A DNA stretch of 64,000 nt. Origin: CAIMMJ01 sp037131955 (lineage in GTDB: Bacteria > Bacteroidota > Bacteroidia > UBA4408). Location: contig JBAXQC010000004.1 of assembly GCA_037131955.1 (NCBI GenBank), forward strand, positions 1-64,000, in the 5' to 3' direction. The notes under the pieces are model-generated. The model was not told the DNA's origin. It made no database searches and saw only the letters and a list, made by a program, of their open reading frames with translations. Within the stretch, counting starts at the first letter, position 1, and each line of letters begins with the position of its first letter. Shown one piece after another: positions 9,448-18,621 of this stretch. Made by a program: the position numbers and the translations under genes.

Positions 9448-9837
9448 ATGAAGAATTTTCTCGTTTTAATTTTTGCTTTTTTTGCCTGTACAATTTCATG
9501 TTCAGCCAAAGAATTAAAATTAGATACCCACCAAAACGTAGAGATTGTTTTAAATAACAATCTCTTTTTTTCTGATTCTGTTTCAACAAAAATACATGAA
9601 CCAGGCATTAAGGAAAATAAAAAATTAATGGCAATGGCAATAAACCTTTCTTTGGGAATGTTAGGAGCTCATCGCCTTTATTTAGGAACAAAACCGCATG
9701 TTCCTGTTTTTTATCTTCTAACTTTTGGAGGTGTTTTTTTTATCCTACCAATCATCGATTTTTTTGTTCTTACTTTTTCAAAAGACATTACTCCTTATCA
9801 AAACAACACTAAAATTATTATGTGGTTAAACCCATAG
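9448..9837 (+). CDS. TM2 domain-containing membrane protein
   Basis: A 129-residue protein of unknown role. It has an N-terminal signal peptide (MKNFLVLIFAFFACTISC), a short exported spacer, then a TM2 domain: NLSLGMLGAHRLYLGTK followed by a second hydrophobic segment (VPVFYLLTFGGVFFILPIIDFF). TM2 domains are two-helix membrane modules found in bacteria and eukaryotes without one common function. I use the ATG at 9448 because it gives a proper signal sequence; the longer frame to 9268 overlaps sodA. The coding sequence contains a perfect terminator-like hairpin at 9541-9571. Confidence 0.8.
   Translation: MKNFLVLIFAFFACTISCSAKELKLDTHQNVEIVLNNNLFFSDSVSTKIHEPGIKENKKLMAMAINLSLGMLGAHRLYLGTKPHVPVFYLLTFGGVFFILPIIDFFVLTFSKDITPYQNNTKIIMWLNP
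9541..9571 (+). terminator. Terminator-like hairpin inside the TM2 gene
   Basis: GAGATTGTT (9541-9549) pairs perfectly with 9556-9564 across a 6-base loop, and seven T follow (9565-9571). It has the form of an intrinsic terminator, although it lies at codons 32-42 of the TM2 gene. Confidence 0.55.
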
Positions 9838-9971
9838 CAGTTTGTGAAAGGTTTATTTTACGCCTAAAACAATTAAACTCACACAAAATAGTTTAAGTTC
9901 AATGTAAAAGAAATTGTTTTAGCATTTTCTAGCATTACCAAGTTTTTTTTCTACATTTAAACGATTTTTTA

Positions 9972-11714
9972 ATGAACTTAACGGTGAGTATACCCCAAAA
10001 AAGATGGAAGCCAAAGCCTTTAGCCGATAAAGCTTTAGGAAAAAAATTGGCCGAATCTTTAGGCGTTAACCCAGTAATTGGTTCACTGCTAATTCAAAGA
10101 GGTATTCATGATTTTAACGAAGCTAAAACATTTTTTAGGCCCTCGTTTTCTCATCTTCACGATCCTTTTTTAATGAAGGACATGGACAAAGCAATTGCAA
10201 GAATTGAATTTGCCATAGGAAACAAAGAACCCATTTTAATTTTTGGCGATTACGATGTAGACGGCACAACAGCTGTGTCATTGGTTTATTCTTTTCTAAA
10301 AAACTTTAGCTCAAAAATAGAATATTATATCCCCGATAGGTACAAAGAAGGGTATGGAATTTCTACCCAAGGAATAGATTTTGCACACGACAATGGTTTT
10401 AAATTAATAATTGCATTGGACTGTGGTATAAAATCAATAGATAAAATAGATTATGCCAAAGAAAAAGGAATTGATTTTATCATTTGTGACCACCATCGTC
10501 CCGGCGATGAATTGCCCAATGCGGTTGCAGTTCTAGATCCTAAAAGAGCCGACTGTACCTATCCTTTTGACGAACTTTCGGGCTGTGGCATAGGGTTTAA
10601 ATTAATTCAGGCGTTTGCAATAAACAACAAACTCTTTGCTTCAGAAGATTTCCACGATAAAATGATGGAATATTTAGACTTGGTGGCAGTAAGTATAGCC
10701 GCTGATTTGGTTCCAATTACAGGTGAAAATAGAATTCTTGCCTATTTTGGTTTGCAACAGCTCAACACCAAAAAACGAGAAGGATTTAAAGCAATAATAG
10801 AACTATCTAAAGTAAAAAAAGAGCTTACTATTTCTGATATTGTATTTTCTATTGCTCCAAGAATTAATGCCGCAGGAAGGCTCGATAGTGGAAACAAAGC
10901 AGTGGAGCTCTTAGTAAGTGCAACAACAGAATTAGCTACAGATAGCGGAAAAGGAATTGATGAAACCAATACCGAACGAAAAAGCATTGACTTACTTATC
11001 ACTCAACAAGCTTTTGCAATGATTGAAGAAGACGTTGAATTACAAACAGGAAAATCTACTGTACTTTTTCAACAGCATTGGCACAAGGGTGTAGTGGGTA
11101 TTGTGGCTTCTCGGCTTACAGAAAAATATTATCGCCCAACAATAATCCTTACCGAATCTAATGGAATGGCTACCGGCTCTGCCAGAAGTGTAAAAGATTT
11201 TGACGTGTACAATGCAATAGAATCTTGCGCAGAACTTTTAGAACAATTTGGCGGACACAAATATGCAGCAGGACTTACACTTAAAGTAGAAAATGTGCCT
11301 GCGTTTCAAAAGAAATTTGAACAGGTAGTTTCTGATACTATCAAAGAAGAAATGCTTACTCCCGAAATAGAAATTGATTCCTCCATTCAACTGAATGAGC
11401 TAGATGCAAAATTTTATAGAGTGGTAAAACAATTTGCTCCATTTGGCCCTAATAATATGAATCCTGTGTTTTTAACTACTAAGGTAAAACACAAATTAAC
11501 CCTCAGAAAAGTAGGTGTAAATCATTTAAAAATGGACATCTATCAAGAAGGATTAGATAAACCCTTCCCGGCAATTGCATTTGGGATGGGCCACTATTAC
11601 GATGAGTTAATGGTAAATGATAATTTTGACATTTGTTTTGCAGCAGATGAAAACGAATGGAATGGAAATGTAATTCTTCAGTTAAATATTAAAGACATAA
11701 AAATTATTCAATAG
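9972..11714 (+). CDS. recJ: Single-stranded-DNA-specific exonuclease RecJ
   Basis: RecJ degrades single-stranded DNA 5' to 3' in recombination and mismatch repair. The 580-residue product has the DHH-family metal motifs: GDYDVDGTTA near residue 93 and CDHHRPGD near 172. The DHHA1 motif GGHKYAAG lies near 426, and a C-terminal OB-like domain follows. The length is normal. paaB starts only 10 bases after the stop, an unusual neighbour that suggests read-through transcription into paaBC. Confidence 0.95.
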   Translation: MNLTVSIPQKRWKPKPLADKALGKKLAESLGVNPVIGSLLIQRGIHDFNEAKTFFRPSFSHLHDPFLMKDMDKAIARIEFAIGNKEPILIFGDYDVDGTTAVSLVYSFLKNFSSKIEYYIPDRYKEGYGISTQGIDFAHDNGFKLIIALDCGIKSIDKIDYAKEKGIDFIICDHHRPGDELPNAVAVLDPKRADCTYPFDELSGCGIGFKLIQAFAINNKLFASEDFHDKMMEYLDLVAVSIAADLVPITGENRILAYFGLQQLNTKKREGFKAIIELSKVKKELTISDIVFSIAPRINAAGRLDSGNKAVELLVSATTELATDSGKGIDETNTERKSIDLLITQQAFAMIEEDVELQTGKSTVLFQQHWHKGVVGIVASRLTEKYYRPTIILTESNGMATGSARSVKDFDVYNAIESCAELLEQFGGHKYAAGLTLKVENVPAFQKKFEQVVSDTIKEEMLTPEIEIDSSIQLNELDAKFYRVVKQFAPFGPNNMNPVFLTTKVKHKLTLRKVGVNHLKMDIYQEGLDKPFPAIAFGMGHYYDELMVNDNFDICFAADENEWNGNVILQLNIKDIKIIQ

Positions 11715-11724
11715 ATTTTTAAAA

Positions 11725-12018
11725 ATGGAAAATCAAAGTAACCAAGGAATTTTATGGGAAGTATTTATTCAAGCAAATGCAGGTATTCCCCATAAACACG
11801 CTGGAAGCTTGCATGCTCCCGATGCAAAAATAGCTCTTATGAATGCAAGAGATGTATATACTCGCAGAAGCGAAGGAATGAGTATTTGGGTTGTTCCTTC
11901 AAACGCAATTACCGCTTCATCTCCCGAAGAGGCAGGTTCATTTTTTGAGCCAAGCAACGATAAACCTTACCGTCATCCCACTTTCTACAAAGTGCCCGAA
12001 GGCGTAAAATACTTGTAA
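11725..12018 (+). CDS. paaB: Phenylacetyl-CoA 1,2-epoxidase subunit PaaB
   Basis: PaaB is the small structural subunit of the PaaABCE ring-1,2-epoxidase, which epoxidises the aromatic ring of phenylacetyl-CoA. The 97-residue product shows the family pattern ILWEVFIQANAGIPHKHAGSLHA, ARDVYTRRSEG and a C-terminal HPTFYKVPEGVKYL. It lies 10 bases after recJ and 3 bases before paaC. The catalytic subunit gene paaA, normally immediately upstream, is not in the window. Confidence 0.93.
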   Translation: MENQSNQGILWEVFIQANAGIPHKHAGSLHAPDAKIALMNARDVYTRRSEGMSIWVVPSNAITASSPEEAGSFFEPSNDKPYRHPTFYKVPEGVKYL

Positions 12019-12021
12019 TTT

Positions 12022-12792
12022 ATGACTGTATTAAATACTCAAAGCGCCACTTTTGAATATGTTGTTCGATTGGCAGACAATTGTTTAGTATTAGGTCATC
12101 GGCTTAGCGAATGGTGCGGAAAAGGACCACTACTTGAAGAAGATATTGCATTAATAAATATTTCTTTAGACCTTGTTGGCAGAGCAAGGAGTTTATATGC
12201 TTATGCCGCAACCCTTAACGATAAATATACTACAGAAGATCACTTAGCATACAGAAGAGACGTAAAAGAATTTAGAAACAGTTTGCTATTGGAACAACCA
12301 AATGGCGATTATGCCCAAACAATTTTAAGGTCTTATTTATATGATGTGTTTAGCATGCTTCAATTGCAACAATTAATAAAATCTAAAGACCAAACCATTG
12401 CAGGTATTTCTGAAAAATCAATAAAAGAAGTTACATACCATCTAGAACACAGTAGACAATGGTTATACAGGCTGGGAGATGGCACTGAAGAAAGTCACCA
12501 AAGAATGGAATTGGCATTAAAAAATTTATGGCGTTTTTCTGGAAATCTTTTCGAAAAAAATGAAGTTGATGATGTTTTAATGAAAGAAGGAATTGCATTT
12601 GACATTGCTCAATTAAAACCCGAGTGGCTGGCCATTATAGAAAAAGATTTTGCTCTTGCCAACTTAAAAGTTCCAGAAAATATGTTTTCTCAAACGGGTA
12701 ATTTGCAAGGTGTTCATACAGAACATTTGGGGTATTTACTGGCCGAAATGCAATTTTTGCAAAGAGCCTATCCAGATGCTGTTTGGGATTAA
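12022..12792 (+). CDS. paaC: Phenylacetyl-CoA 1,2-epoxidase subunit PaaC
   Basis: PaaC is a ferritin-like four-helix protein that forms the structural heterodimer with PaaA in the epoxidase. The 256-residue length and the segments LADNCLVLGHRLSEWCG, LDLVGRARSLY and EVTYHLEHSRQWLYRLGDG fit the family. It starts 3 bases after paaB. The usual followers paaD and paaE are missing: 175 bases of apparently non-coding sequence and then a convergent regulator gene follow. Whether the epoxidase works depends on paaA and paaE elsewhere in the genome. Confidence 0.93.
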   Translation: MTVLNTQSATFEYVVRLADNCLVLGHRLSEWCGKGPLLEEDIALINISLDLVGRARSLYAYAATLNDKYTTEDHLAYRRDVKEFRNSLLLEQPNGDYAQTILRSYLYDVFSMLQLQQLIKSKDQTIAGISEKSIKEVTYHLEHSRQWLYRLGDGTEESHQRMELALKNLWRFSGNLFEKNEVDDVLMKEGIAFDIAQLKPEWLAIIEKDFALANLKVPENMFSQTGNLQGVHTEHLGYLLAEMQFLQRAYPDAVWD

Positions 12793-12967
12793 AGTAAGTT
12801 GTTAAGCTGATAATAAATACTCGCTGCTAATGAGCTAAAACTTTATATGCTCAATTTTTCGACCTCCAAAATGGTAGCACAATACAACAAAAATGCACTT
12901 GGAGTCAAACGAAAAATCTTTTTATTTTCTAAAATACAGTGCGATGGTTAATACAGTTCAAAAAATT

Positions 12968-13891
12968 TTAATGAACTTTTTTAGGTTCCATTCTATTTAT
13001 TATATTTGAAAATTCTTCTGGATCTTTAAATACGTGGACGTTTGAAGGGCAAACAATTTTTTGATTCGCAAATTGGTAGCCCGAAACTATTATGTTAGAA
13101 TATGGAAAAGAATCAGAAAGTGTATTTAAATAAGATTGCAGAGATTGGTGAGTTAGTGTTGCTGTAATAATCGTAAATAAATATTCAGGTTGGTGAACTG
13201 CATAAACCTTTTGTAAGTCTTCAAAAGGAACAGATTGTCCAAGGTAATAAGATTTGAAGTTAAACTCCCTTAAGCGATAATGATAATACAACAGACTTAT
13301 TTCATGCAGCTCGTTCTCTGGCAAAAAAAGCATAAACTTAGATTTGTTTAAATCCCCGTGCACCAATTGAGCATCAATTGCGGAAATTAACTTTTGTCGG
13401 ATTAAATTTGAAATAAAATGTTCTTGGGCTGGATTAATTGAATTTGTAATCCATAATACTGCTATTTTTTTTAGGAAAGGATAAATGATATCATTTATTG
13501 TTTTATCAAATCCTATTTTTAGTATGTTGTTGGAAATGGCTTTTTCAAACCTTTCCTCGTCCATATCTACCATTGATATTACTAAGTTGTCTATCTGTAA
13601 ATTACTGGCAAATTCCGTTTGGCTTAATTCATGAACAGCGGCATAAATTTCATGAGATTCCATTTCGGCAATCTTCGAAATTTTTACACCATTACTGTTC
13701 AATAAGCTGATGTTTAACAACATTCTTAAATCACTGTTTGTGTAGGTCCGGATATTGGTTTCTGAACGACAAGGCTTAAGAATTCTGTATCGTTGCTCCC
13801 AAATTCTTAGTGTATGAGCCTTTATACCTGAAATTTGCTCTAAATCTTTTATAGAATATTTCAACAACTCTTTTTCTGTCGGTTCTTGCAT
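12968..13891 (-). CDS. MerR family regulator with B12-binding-like C-terminal domain
   Basis: A 307-residue transcription factor. Residues 11-75 are a MerR winged helix (YSIKDLEQISGIKAHTLRIW). The rest matches the helical cap plus Rossmann-like cobalamin-binding domain of CarH/LitR-type light or B12 sensors (LFLPENELHEISLLYYHYRL, then YYLGQSVPFEDL). The canonical GExH segment reads ENELHEI, so only one His is retained and binding of a cobalamin cofactor is uncertain. Related genes in Bacteroidota often sit beside carotenoid genes; none is here. It is convergent with paaC. Confidence 0.85.
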   Translation of the reverse strand: MQEPTEKELLKYSIKDLEQISGIKAHTLRIWEQRYRILKPCRSETNIRTYTNSDLRMLLNISLLNSNGVKISKIAEMESHEIYAAVHELSQTEFASNLQIDNLVISMVDMDEERFEKAISNNILKIGFDKTINDIIYPFLKKIAVLWITNSINPAQEHFISNLIRQKLISAIDAQLVHGDLNKSKFMLFLPENELHEISLLYYHYRLREFNFKSYYLGQSVPFEDLQKVYAVHQPEYLFTIITATLTHQSLQSYLNTLSDSFPYSNIIVSGYQFANQKIVCPSNVHVFKDPEEFSNIINRMEPKKVH

Positions 13892-14007
13892 CTTTCTTTT
13901 GCTGTAGTATTAACAACATAACGTTAATGATCATTTTTTGTTTAAAAGAGTGCCATTAAAAACCGAATTTTTTTAAACAATTTAGATTAAGCAGTAGGAA
14001 GAAAAAT

Positions 14008-15888
14008 TTAGTTACTAAACCATTTGTTGTAAATGATTTGTTGTTGACTAGTTTTTTGAGCAGGATTAATAATTTCGTACTTTATTTTTTGATTAGAATA
14101 AATCACCTTAAATGGAATTTCTAATTCTTTTCCATTTCTAATAATTTTTAATTTGCTTTCGCTGCCTTCAGCTAAATATTCTCCATTATTTTTATGTATG
14201 CTTAAGTAGATGTCTTTTTTATAAAATTTATCTCCTTTTTTAATTCCTAATTCTTTTGCCTGACCTGCTTTTTTTACTTTAACAATGGGATTACTAGAAA
14301 TTGAAATTCCTTTTTTTATTTTAACTCCTTTCATTTTATCTATTGAAAGTGGAGCATTTTTATTTTCGTTTCTGTAATATTTAATACCAGTGTAATTAAA
14401 AAAATTTCCGTAGGGAATAGAATCATTTCCATCAACATATTTGCTAAAAAAGTTGGATAAGTCTACAGCTGAGGCTTTGGAAAATTCCGAGAAAAATTCT
14501 TCATCGTCAAAGCTCTTTTCTTTTCCATATTTATCAATTAATGTTTGAATAACATCTCTCAATGTTTTTTTTGAATTGGTAGAATTCATAATTTCTAAAT
14601 CTAGCATTGCACATAGAGCTGCACCTCTTTCATACACCTGCCCATACTGCTTTTTATAAGGATTTTCTAAAACATTTTTACTCATTTTAGTAAAGCTCAT
14701 TTTTTTATATGGAAACTTTTCTCCTGTTGCAATCTTATCATTTAGCAATACATTGCGTAGATATTTATTGGTGTCTAATAAGCCATTTTTTGCTCTGATA
14801 ATTCCTGCAAAATATTCTGTTGCCCCTTCGTACAGCCATAAATGTTTACTCATTTTAGGAGCAATAAAATCAAATTCTCCAATTTCTTTAGAATGCAAAT
14901 TCAATGGCGTAATTATATGCATAAATTCATGAATGGCAGTAGATTCAAACATGTCTAAATAAGAAGTTTCCCGTCCAAAATCAGGTAAATAATAAAAAGA
15001 ACTTTGGTTGTGTTCTAGTGCTCCAAATCCTTTCCCCAGTAATTTTGGTAGAGCTTTTAATGCTTTAAATAGAGAGATTTTTTCTGCTTCGGTATCAATT
15101 CCTAAGTTAGAGTAATCTTTTATATAAATTAAAAAAGTATAGTTCTCTACCGGCAGTTTGCCCAGAAATTTTTCTATGGCTTGCATGCTTGGTTTTAGTT
15201 TATCGTATATTTTATTGGCAACTTTTTTTCTGTTTTCATTAAAACAACTTATGGTTACTCTTGTATTGCTAACTAAAAAAGAAATTGTATCGGGCTCACA
15301 AAATAAAATAGGATTGTCTATTAGTTTTTGAAAATCTTTAACAACAAAGCTTTGTTCGTTTTCTGTGTATGTTCCAATTAATGAAGTGGTACCAAAAAGA
15401 TTTTTTTCTTTTAGTATTTTTAAATTTATTGTTGATTCTCTTTCTCCTTTAATATAGCCAAAAAATCCTCCTGCGTTTATCACAGAAACATCTTGGCTTA
15501 GATGGGTTCCTGCAGGTTCAAAAATTGGATTTTTTTTAGTTCTATTCTTCCACGAACCTTTTACCAAATATTCGATTTTAGAAATAGAAATTGCAGGAAA
15601 AATTTTAAAAATATTTTCGTTTTGCTTAATTACTGTTAGCTTTTTTCCTTCTTTGTCGTAAGCAGTAAATTTTTCTATGTACTTTCCATAATCAAGAGTA
15701 GCATAGGTTCCTGGAATTGTTTTTGCAAAAACATAAAAAATAGTGTCTTTGGAAACTTCGGAAATGCTAACCGTTACTTTTGCTTTTTGGTTAATTAGAT
15801 TTTTTAAATCTAATTGATAACTTATTTCTTTTGCACTAACTACATTAAAAATAAGTATAAATGGCAGAATTAATTTTTTAAATTCCAT
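14008..15888 (-). CDS. M61 family metallopeptidase (glycyl aminopeptidase-like) with PDZ domain
   Basis: A 626-residue exported zinc peptidase. Residues 1-19 are a signal peptide (MEFKKLILPFILIFNVVSA). An N-terminal beta domain is followed by the catalytic domain with H320-E-F-M-H324 and a likely third zinc ligand E354 in WLYEGATEYF. The C-terminal 100 or so residues resemble a PDZ domain (KKAGQAKELGIKKGDKFY). M61 enzymes remove N-terminal glycine or alanine and act in the periplasm. Its start lies 4 bases after the stop of the LutB-like gene, so the two probably share an mRNA, although no functional link is known. Confidence 0.9.
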   Translation of the reverse strand: MEFKKLILPFILIFNVVSAKEISYQLDLKNLINQKAKVTVSISEVSKDTIFYVFAKTIPGTYATLDYGKYIEKFTAYDKEGKKLTVIKQNENIFKIFPAISISKIEYLVKGSWKNRTKKNPIFEPAGTHLSQDVSVINAGGFFGYIKGERESTINLKILKEKNLFGTTSLIGTYTENEQSFVVKDFQKLIDNPILFCEPDTISFLVSNTRVTISCFNENRKKVANKIYDKLKPSMQAIEKFLGKLPVENYTFLIYIKDYSNLGIDTEAEKISLFKALKALPKLLGKGFGALEHNQSSFYYLPDFGRETSYLDMFESTAIHEFMHIITPLNLHSKEIGEFDFIAPKMSKHLWLYEGATEYFAGIIRAKNGLLDTNKYLRNVLLNDKIATGEKFPYKKMSFTKMSKNVLENPYKKQYGQVYERGAALCAMLDLEIMNSTNSKKTLRDVIQTLIDKYGKEKSFDDEEFFSEFSKASAVDLSNFFSKYVDGNDSIPYGNFFNYTGIKYYRNENKNAPLSIDKMKGVKIKKGISISSNPIVKVKKAGQAKELGIKKGDKFYKKDIYLSIHKNNGEYLAEGSESKLKIIRNGKELEIPFKVIYSNQKIKYEIINPAQKTSQQQIIYNKWFSN

Positions 15889-15892
15889 ATCT

Positions 15893-17089
15893 CTATTTTA
15901 AACCCTTTCTTTCTTTCCACTGTTGATTAAACGATTTGGAAACAGCTTCAGGAAAATCTCTTCTGTTGCCCCAATCTTTTCTAAAAAATTGCTTAAGCAT
16001 AAAGTTTTTTACTTTCTGACCTTTCTCCATGGCGCTTCTTTTGAGCATTGCTGTTTTCCAAAAGTAGATAGATATATTTTCTTTTTTAGAGGCGTTTCCT
16101 TTTTCTACATAGTCCCTCCTGTTAAATTGTAACATCCTTGGAATATCAATTTTAACAGGGCAAACATCTTTGCATTTTCCACACAAGGTTGATGCATAGC
16201 TCAAGTGTTTATAGTCTTCTTCGGTACTTAGGTAAGGCATTACAACGCTGCCTATTGGTCCTGAATAAACAGCATCATAAGTTTTGCTTCCTACCAATTG
16301 AAATACCGGACATACATTTGAACAAGCGCCACAACTTATGCAAGCCAATGCTTGACGCTGCTCTGGTTGTGCTAATAGTTCTGTTCTTCCATTGTCTATC
16401 AAAAATAAAAATACTTCTTGCGGACCTTGTGATTCATTGGCTTGTTTTGGTCCGTTAATTATATTGGTATAGGCTTGCGAAGCTGTTCCAAAAGCATAGG
16501 AAGAATAAAGTGTAGAAAATAAATCTATGTCGTTTGTTTGCGGCAATACCCTGTCTAGAGATGCTAAAAAAACTTGTGTTGATGCTTGTTGTAAAATTCT
16601 TTGTTCTTTTTCATCATTTCCAATAGTTACAATAGAGCCAGTATCTGCAACAATAAATTTTGCTTCTGAAACAGACATGGAAAATGGCTCGTGACCAAAA
16701 ATTGTAATTTTTTCTTTGTTCAGTGAGTGCTCAATATTTACTTCTTTAACTAACGGCGATTCTTTTAAATAAACAGATTTTATGTTTCTTTTGCTTACTA
16801 TTTTTACCAATTCTGCACCCACTTCTTTTTCACTAGAAGCCCAAATTATTTTACCTCCCTTTTTACTAAATTCACTTTCAAATTCTATTAAATATTTTTC
16901 GAGATTCTCTATAGTTTTTTTTCTAATTGCAGAGGCTCTTGTTCTTGCCAACTCTAAGTTAGAGAAAATTGTAGAAGTATTTTTTAAATTGTTTTGAGTT
17001 TGTTTTTCTAATGAAGCTCCTTCGTTTCTTTGTTCATCTAAAAAAACTTTGGACTCTGCCTGCTCCAAAAAACTTTCGTATTGATTCAT
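15893..17089 (-). CDS. LutB-like LUD-domain iron-sulfur protein (short form)
   Basis: The 398-residue product has the LutB/YkgF architecture. The N-terminal LUD segment includes LELARTRASAIRKK and FIVADTGSIV. A dicluster ferredoxin region carries CISCGACSNVCPVF and CGKCKDVCPVKIDIP. The tail (KQFFRKDWGNRR... KSFNQQWKERKG) is typical of Bacteroidota members. LutB takes part in oxidation of L-lactate to pyruvate with LutA and LutC, neither of which is here. Compared with the usual roughly 460-residue proteins, about 70 residues of the LUD domain between VYLKES (about residue 105) and FIVADTG are missing, so its substrate is uncertain. The nuoF gene ends upstream, across a 150-base gap that contains its own promoter. 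Confidence 0.82.
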   Translation of the reverse strand: MNQYESFLEQAESKVFLDEQRNEGASLEKQTQNNLKNTSTIFSNLELARTRASAIRKKTIENLEKYLIEFESEFSKKGGKIIWASSEKEVGAELVKIVSKRNIKSVYLKESPLVKEVNIEHSLNKEKITIFGHEPFSMSVSEAKFIVADTGSIVTIGNDEKEQRILQQASTQVFLASLDRVLPQTNDIDLFSTLYSSYAFGTASQAYTNIINGPKQANESQGPQEVFLFLIDNGRTELLAQPEQRQALACISCGACSNVCPVFQLVGSKTYDAVYSGPIGSVVMPYLSTEEDYKHLSYASTLCGKCKDVCPVKIDIPRMLQFNRRDYVEKGNASKKENISIYFWKTAMLKRSAMEKGQKVKNFMLKQFFRKDWGNRRDFPEAVSKSFNQQWKERKGLK

Positions 17090-17109
17090 TATTTTAATTA
17101 ATTATTCAT

Positions 17110-17117
17110 CAAAACTA
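17110..17117 (-). promoter_or_regulatory. Bacteroidota -7 promoter element for the LutB-like gene and M61 peptidase
   Basis: On the minus strand this reads TAGTTTTG, matching TAnnTTTG, and ends 20 bases before the ATG at 17089. It suggests this pair is transcribed separately from nuoEF. Confidence 0.5.
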
Positions 17118-17180
17118 TTCAATATTTGCTTTTAAAATAGTGCAATGCATTAAGTTTATAAACATAGATTGTTTATAACG

Positions 17181-17218
17181 AACAAACCCTAATTTCTTAG
17201 TTGAAACTAGGGTTTGTT
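17181..17218. other. 10-bp inverted repeat between nuoF and the LutB-like gene
   Basis: AACAAACCCT (17181-17190) is the exact complement of 17209-17218, with an 18-base loop. It sits just after the nuoF stop on the minus strand. A T-rich tail is present only in the plus direction, so a role as nuoF terminator is possible but not typical. Confidence 0.4.
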
Positions 17219-17240
17219 GTGTTTTTTAAACTATGATTAT

Positions 17241-18596
17241 CTAGGCATAAACATTTTTTAATCCTCTAAATGGAGTTTTATGAAAATGTTTAGGATCTTT
17301 TACTTTTTCGGGATATTTAATGTGGTATTCAAATTCTTCTCTAAAATGACGAATAGCAGCAGCAACTGGCCAGGCAGCAGCATCACCCAATGGGCAAATG
17401 GTATTTCCTTCTATTTTAGACGCTACATCAACCAATAAATCTATGTCATGCATTTTACCGTGTCCGTTTTCTATTCTATGCAGTATTTTTTCCATCCAAC
17501 CTGTGCCTTCTCTGCATGGGCTGCATTGTCCGCAACTTTCGTGGTGATAGAACCTAGAAAAATTCCAAGTGCTTCTAACAATACAAGCCCTTTGGTCGTA
17601 AACAAAAAATCCTCCTGAACCTAACATAGACCCGGTTGCAAACCCTCCATCCGAGAGAGATTCATATGACATTAACCTTGTTTCGCCGGCTGCAGTTTTT
17701 AGCAACAAATCTTTAGGTAATATTGGAACAGAAGAACCTCCCGGCACGCAAGCTTTAAGTTCTAAATCATTTTCAATTCCTCCGCAATACTCATCGCTGT
17801 ATATAAAATCTTCTACACTTATTCCCATTTCAATTTCATACACTCCGGGCTTTTTGATGTTGCCTCCAGCAGAAATTAATTTTGTACCTGTTGATCTTCC
17901 AATTCCAATTTTTGCATATTCTTCTCCTCCTAAATTTACAATTGGCACAACTGCAGCAATAGTTTCTACATTATTTACTACAGTAGGGCAAGCATACAAC
18001 CCCGCAATAGCCGGAAAAGGTGGCTTCATTCTTGGATTTCCTCTTTTACCTTCTAGAGATTCTAAAAGTGCAGTTTCTTCTCCGCAAATGTATGCACCTG
18101 CTCCCGGATGAACGTACAAATCTAAATCATAACCAGAGCCTAAAATATTTTTTCCTAAAAACCCGGCGGCATACGCTTCAGCAATTGCTCTCTCTAAAAT
18201 TTTTACCAAATAAAAATATTCCCCACGTATATAGATGTACGAAGTATTTGCACCCAATGCAAAACTAGCTGTTATCATTCCTTCTACCAATATATGAGGA
18301 TTTTTTTCCATCAAATATCTGTCTTTGAATGTTCCGGGTTCAGACTCATCAGCGTTGCAAACTAAATATCTTGCAACTCCTGCTGGTTTAGCCAAAAAAC
18401 TCCATTTCATTCCTGTAGGAAATCCTGCTCCACCTCTGCCTCTTAATCCAGATTTTTTTACTTCCTCCACAACCTCATCAGGCGACATTGTTTTTATCGC
18501 TTTCTCAACTGAGCGATATCCACCCATTCTTCTGTAAACTTCGTAGGTATTTATTCCTTCTATATGATCGTGTTCTAATAATACTTTGCGTCCCAT
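17241..18596 (-). CDS. nuoF: NADH-quinone oxidoreductase subunit F
   Basis: NuoF binds NADH and FMN in the peripheral arm of respiratory Complex I and passes electrons to its 4Fe-4S cluster N3. The 451-residue product has the glycine-rich nucleotide motif GRGGAGFPTG at 53-62, GAGAYICGEETALLESLEG (FMN site), an SLBB region, and cluster ligands CGQCSPCREG near 355 plus a later Cys in CPLGD. It follows nuoE by 25 bases. The rest of Complex I is not adjacent; only nuoM and nuoN occur elsewhere in the window. Confidence 0.96.
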   Translation of the reverse strand: MGRKVLLEHDHIEGINTYEVYRRMGGYRSVEKAIKTMSPDEVVEEVKKSGLRGRGGAGFPTGMKWSFLAKPAGVARYLVCNADESEPGTFKDRYLMEKNPHILVEGMITASFALGANTSYIYIRGEYFYLVKILERAIAEAYAAGFLGKNILGSGYDLDLYVHPGAGAYICGEETALLESLEGKRGNPRMKPPFPAIAGLYACPTVVNNVETIAAVVPIVNLGGEEYAKIGIGRSTGTKLISAGGNIKKPGVYEIEMGISVEDFIYSDEYCGGIENDLELKACVPGGSSVPILPKDLLLKTAAGETRLMSYESLSDGGFATGSMLGSGGFFVYDQRACIVRSTWNFSRFYHHESCGQCSPCREGTGWMEKILHRIENGHGKMHDIDLLVDVASKIEGNTICPLGDAAAWPVAAAIRHFREEFEYHIKYPEKVKDPKHFHKTPFRGLKNVYA

Positions 18597-18621
18597 TATT
18601 GCTAAAAATAATTTTTCGTAA

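Noticed and set aside
17181..17218. Hairpin considered as nuoF terminator
   Set aside because: The stem is perfect but no T tail follows on the minus strand, so it is listed only as an inverted repeat.
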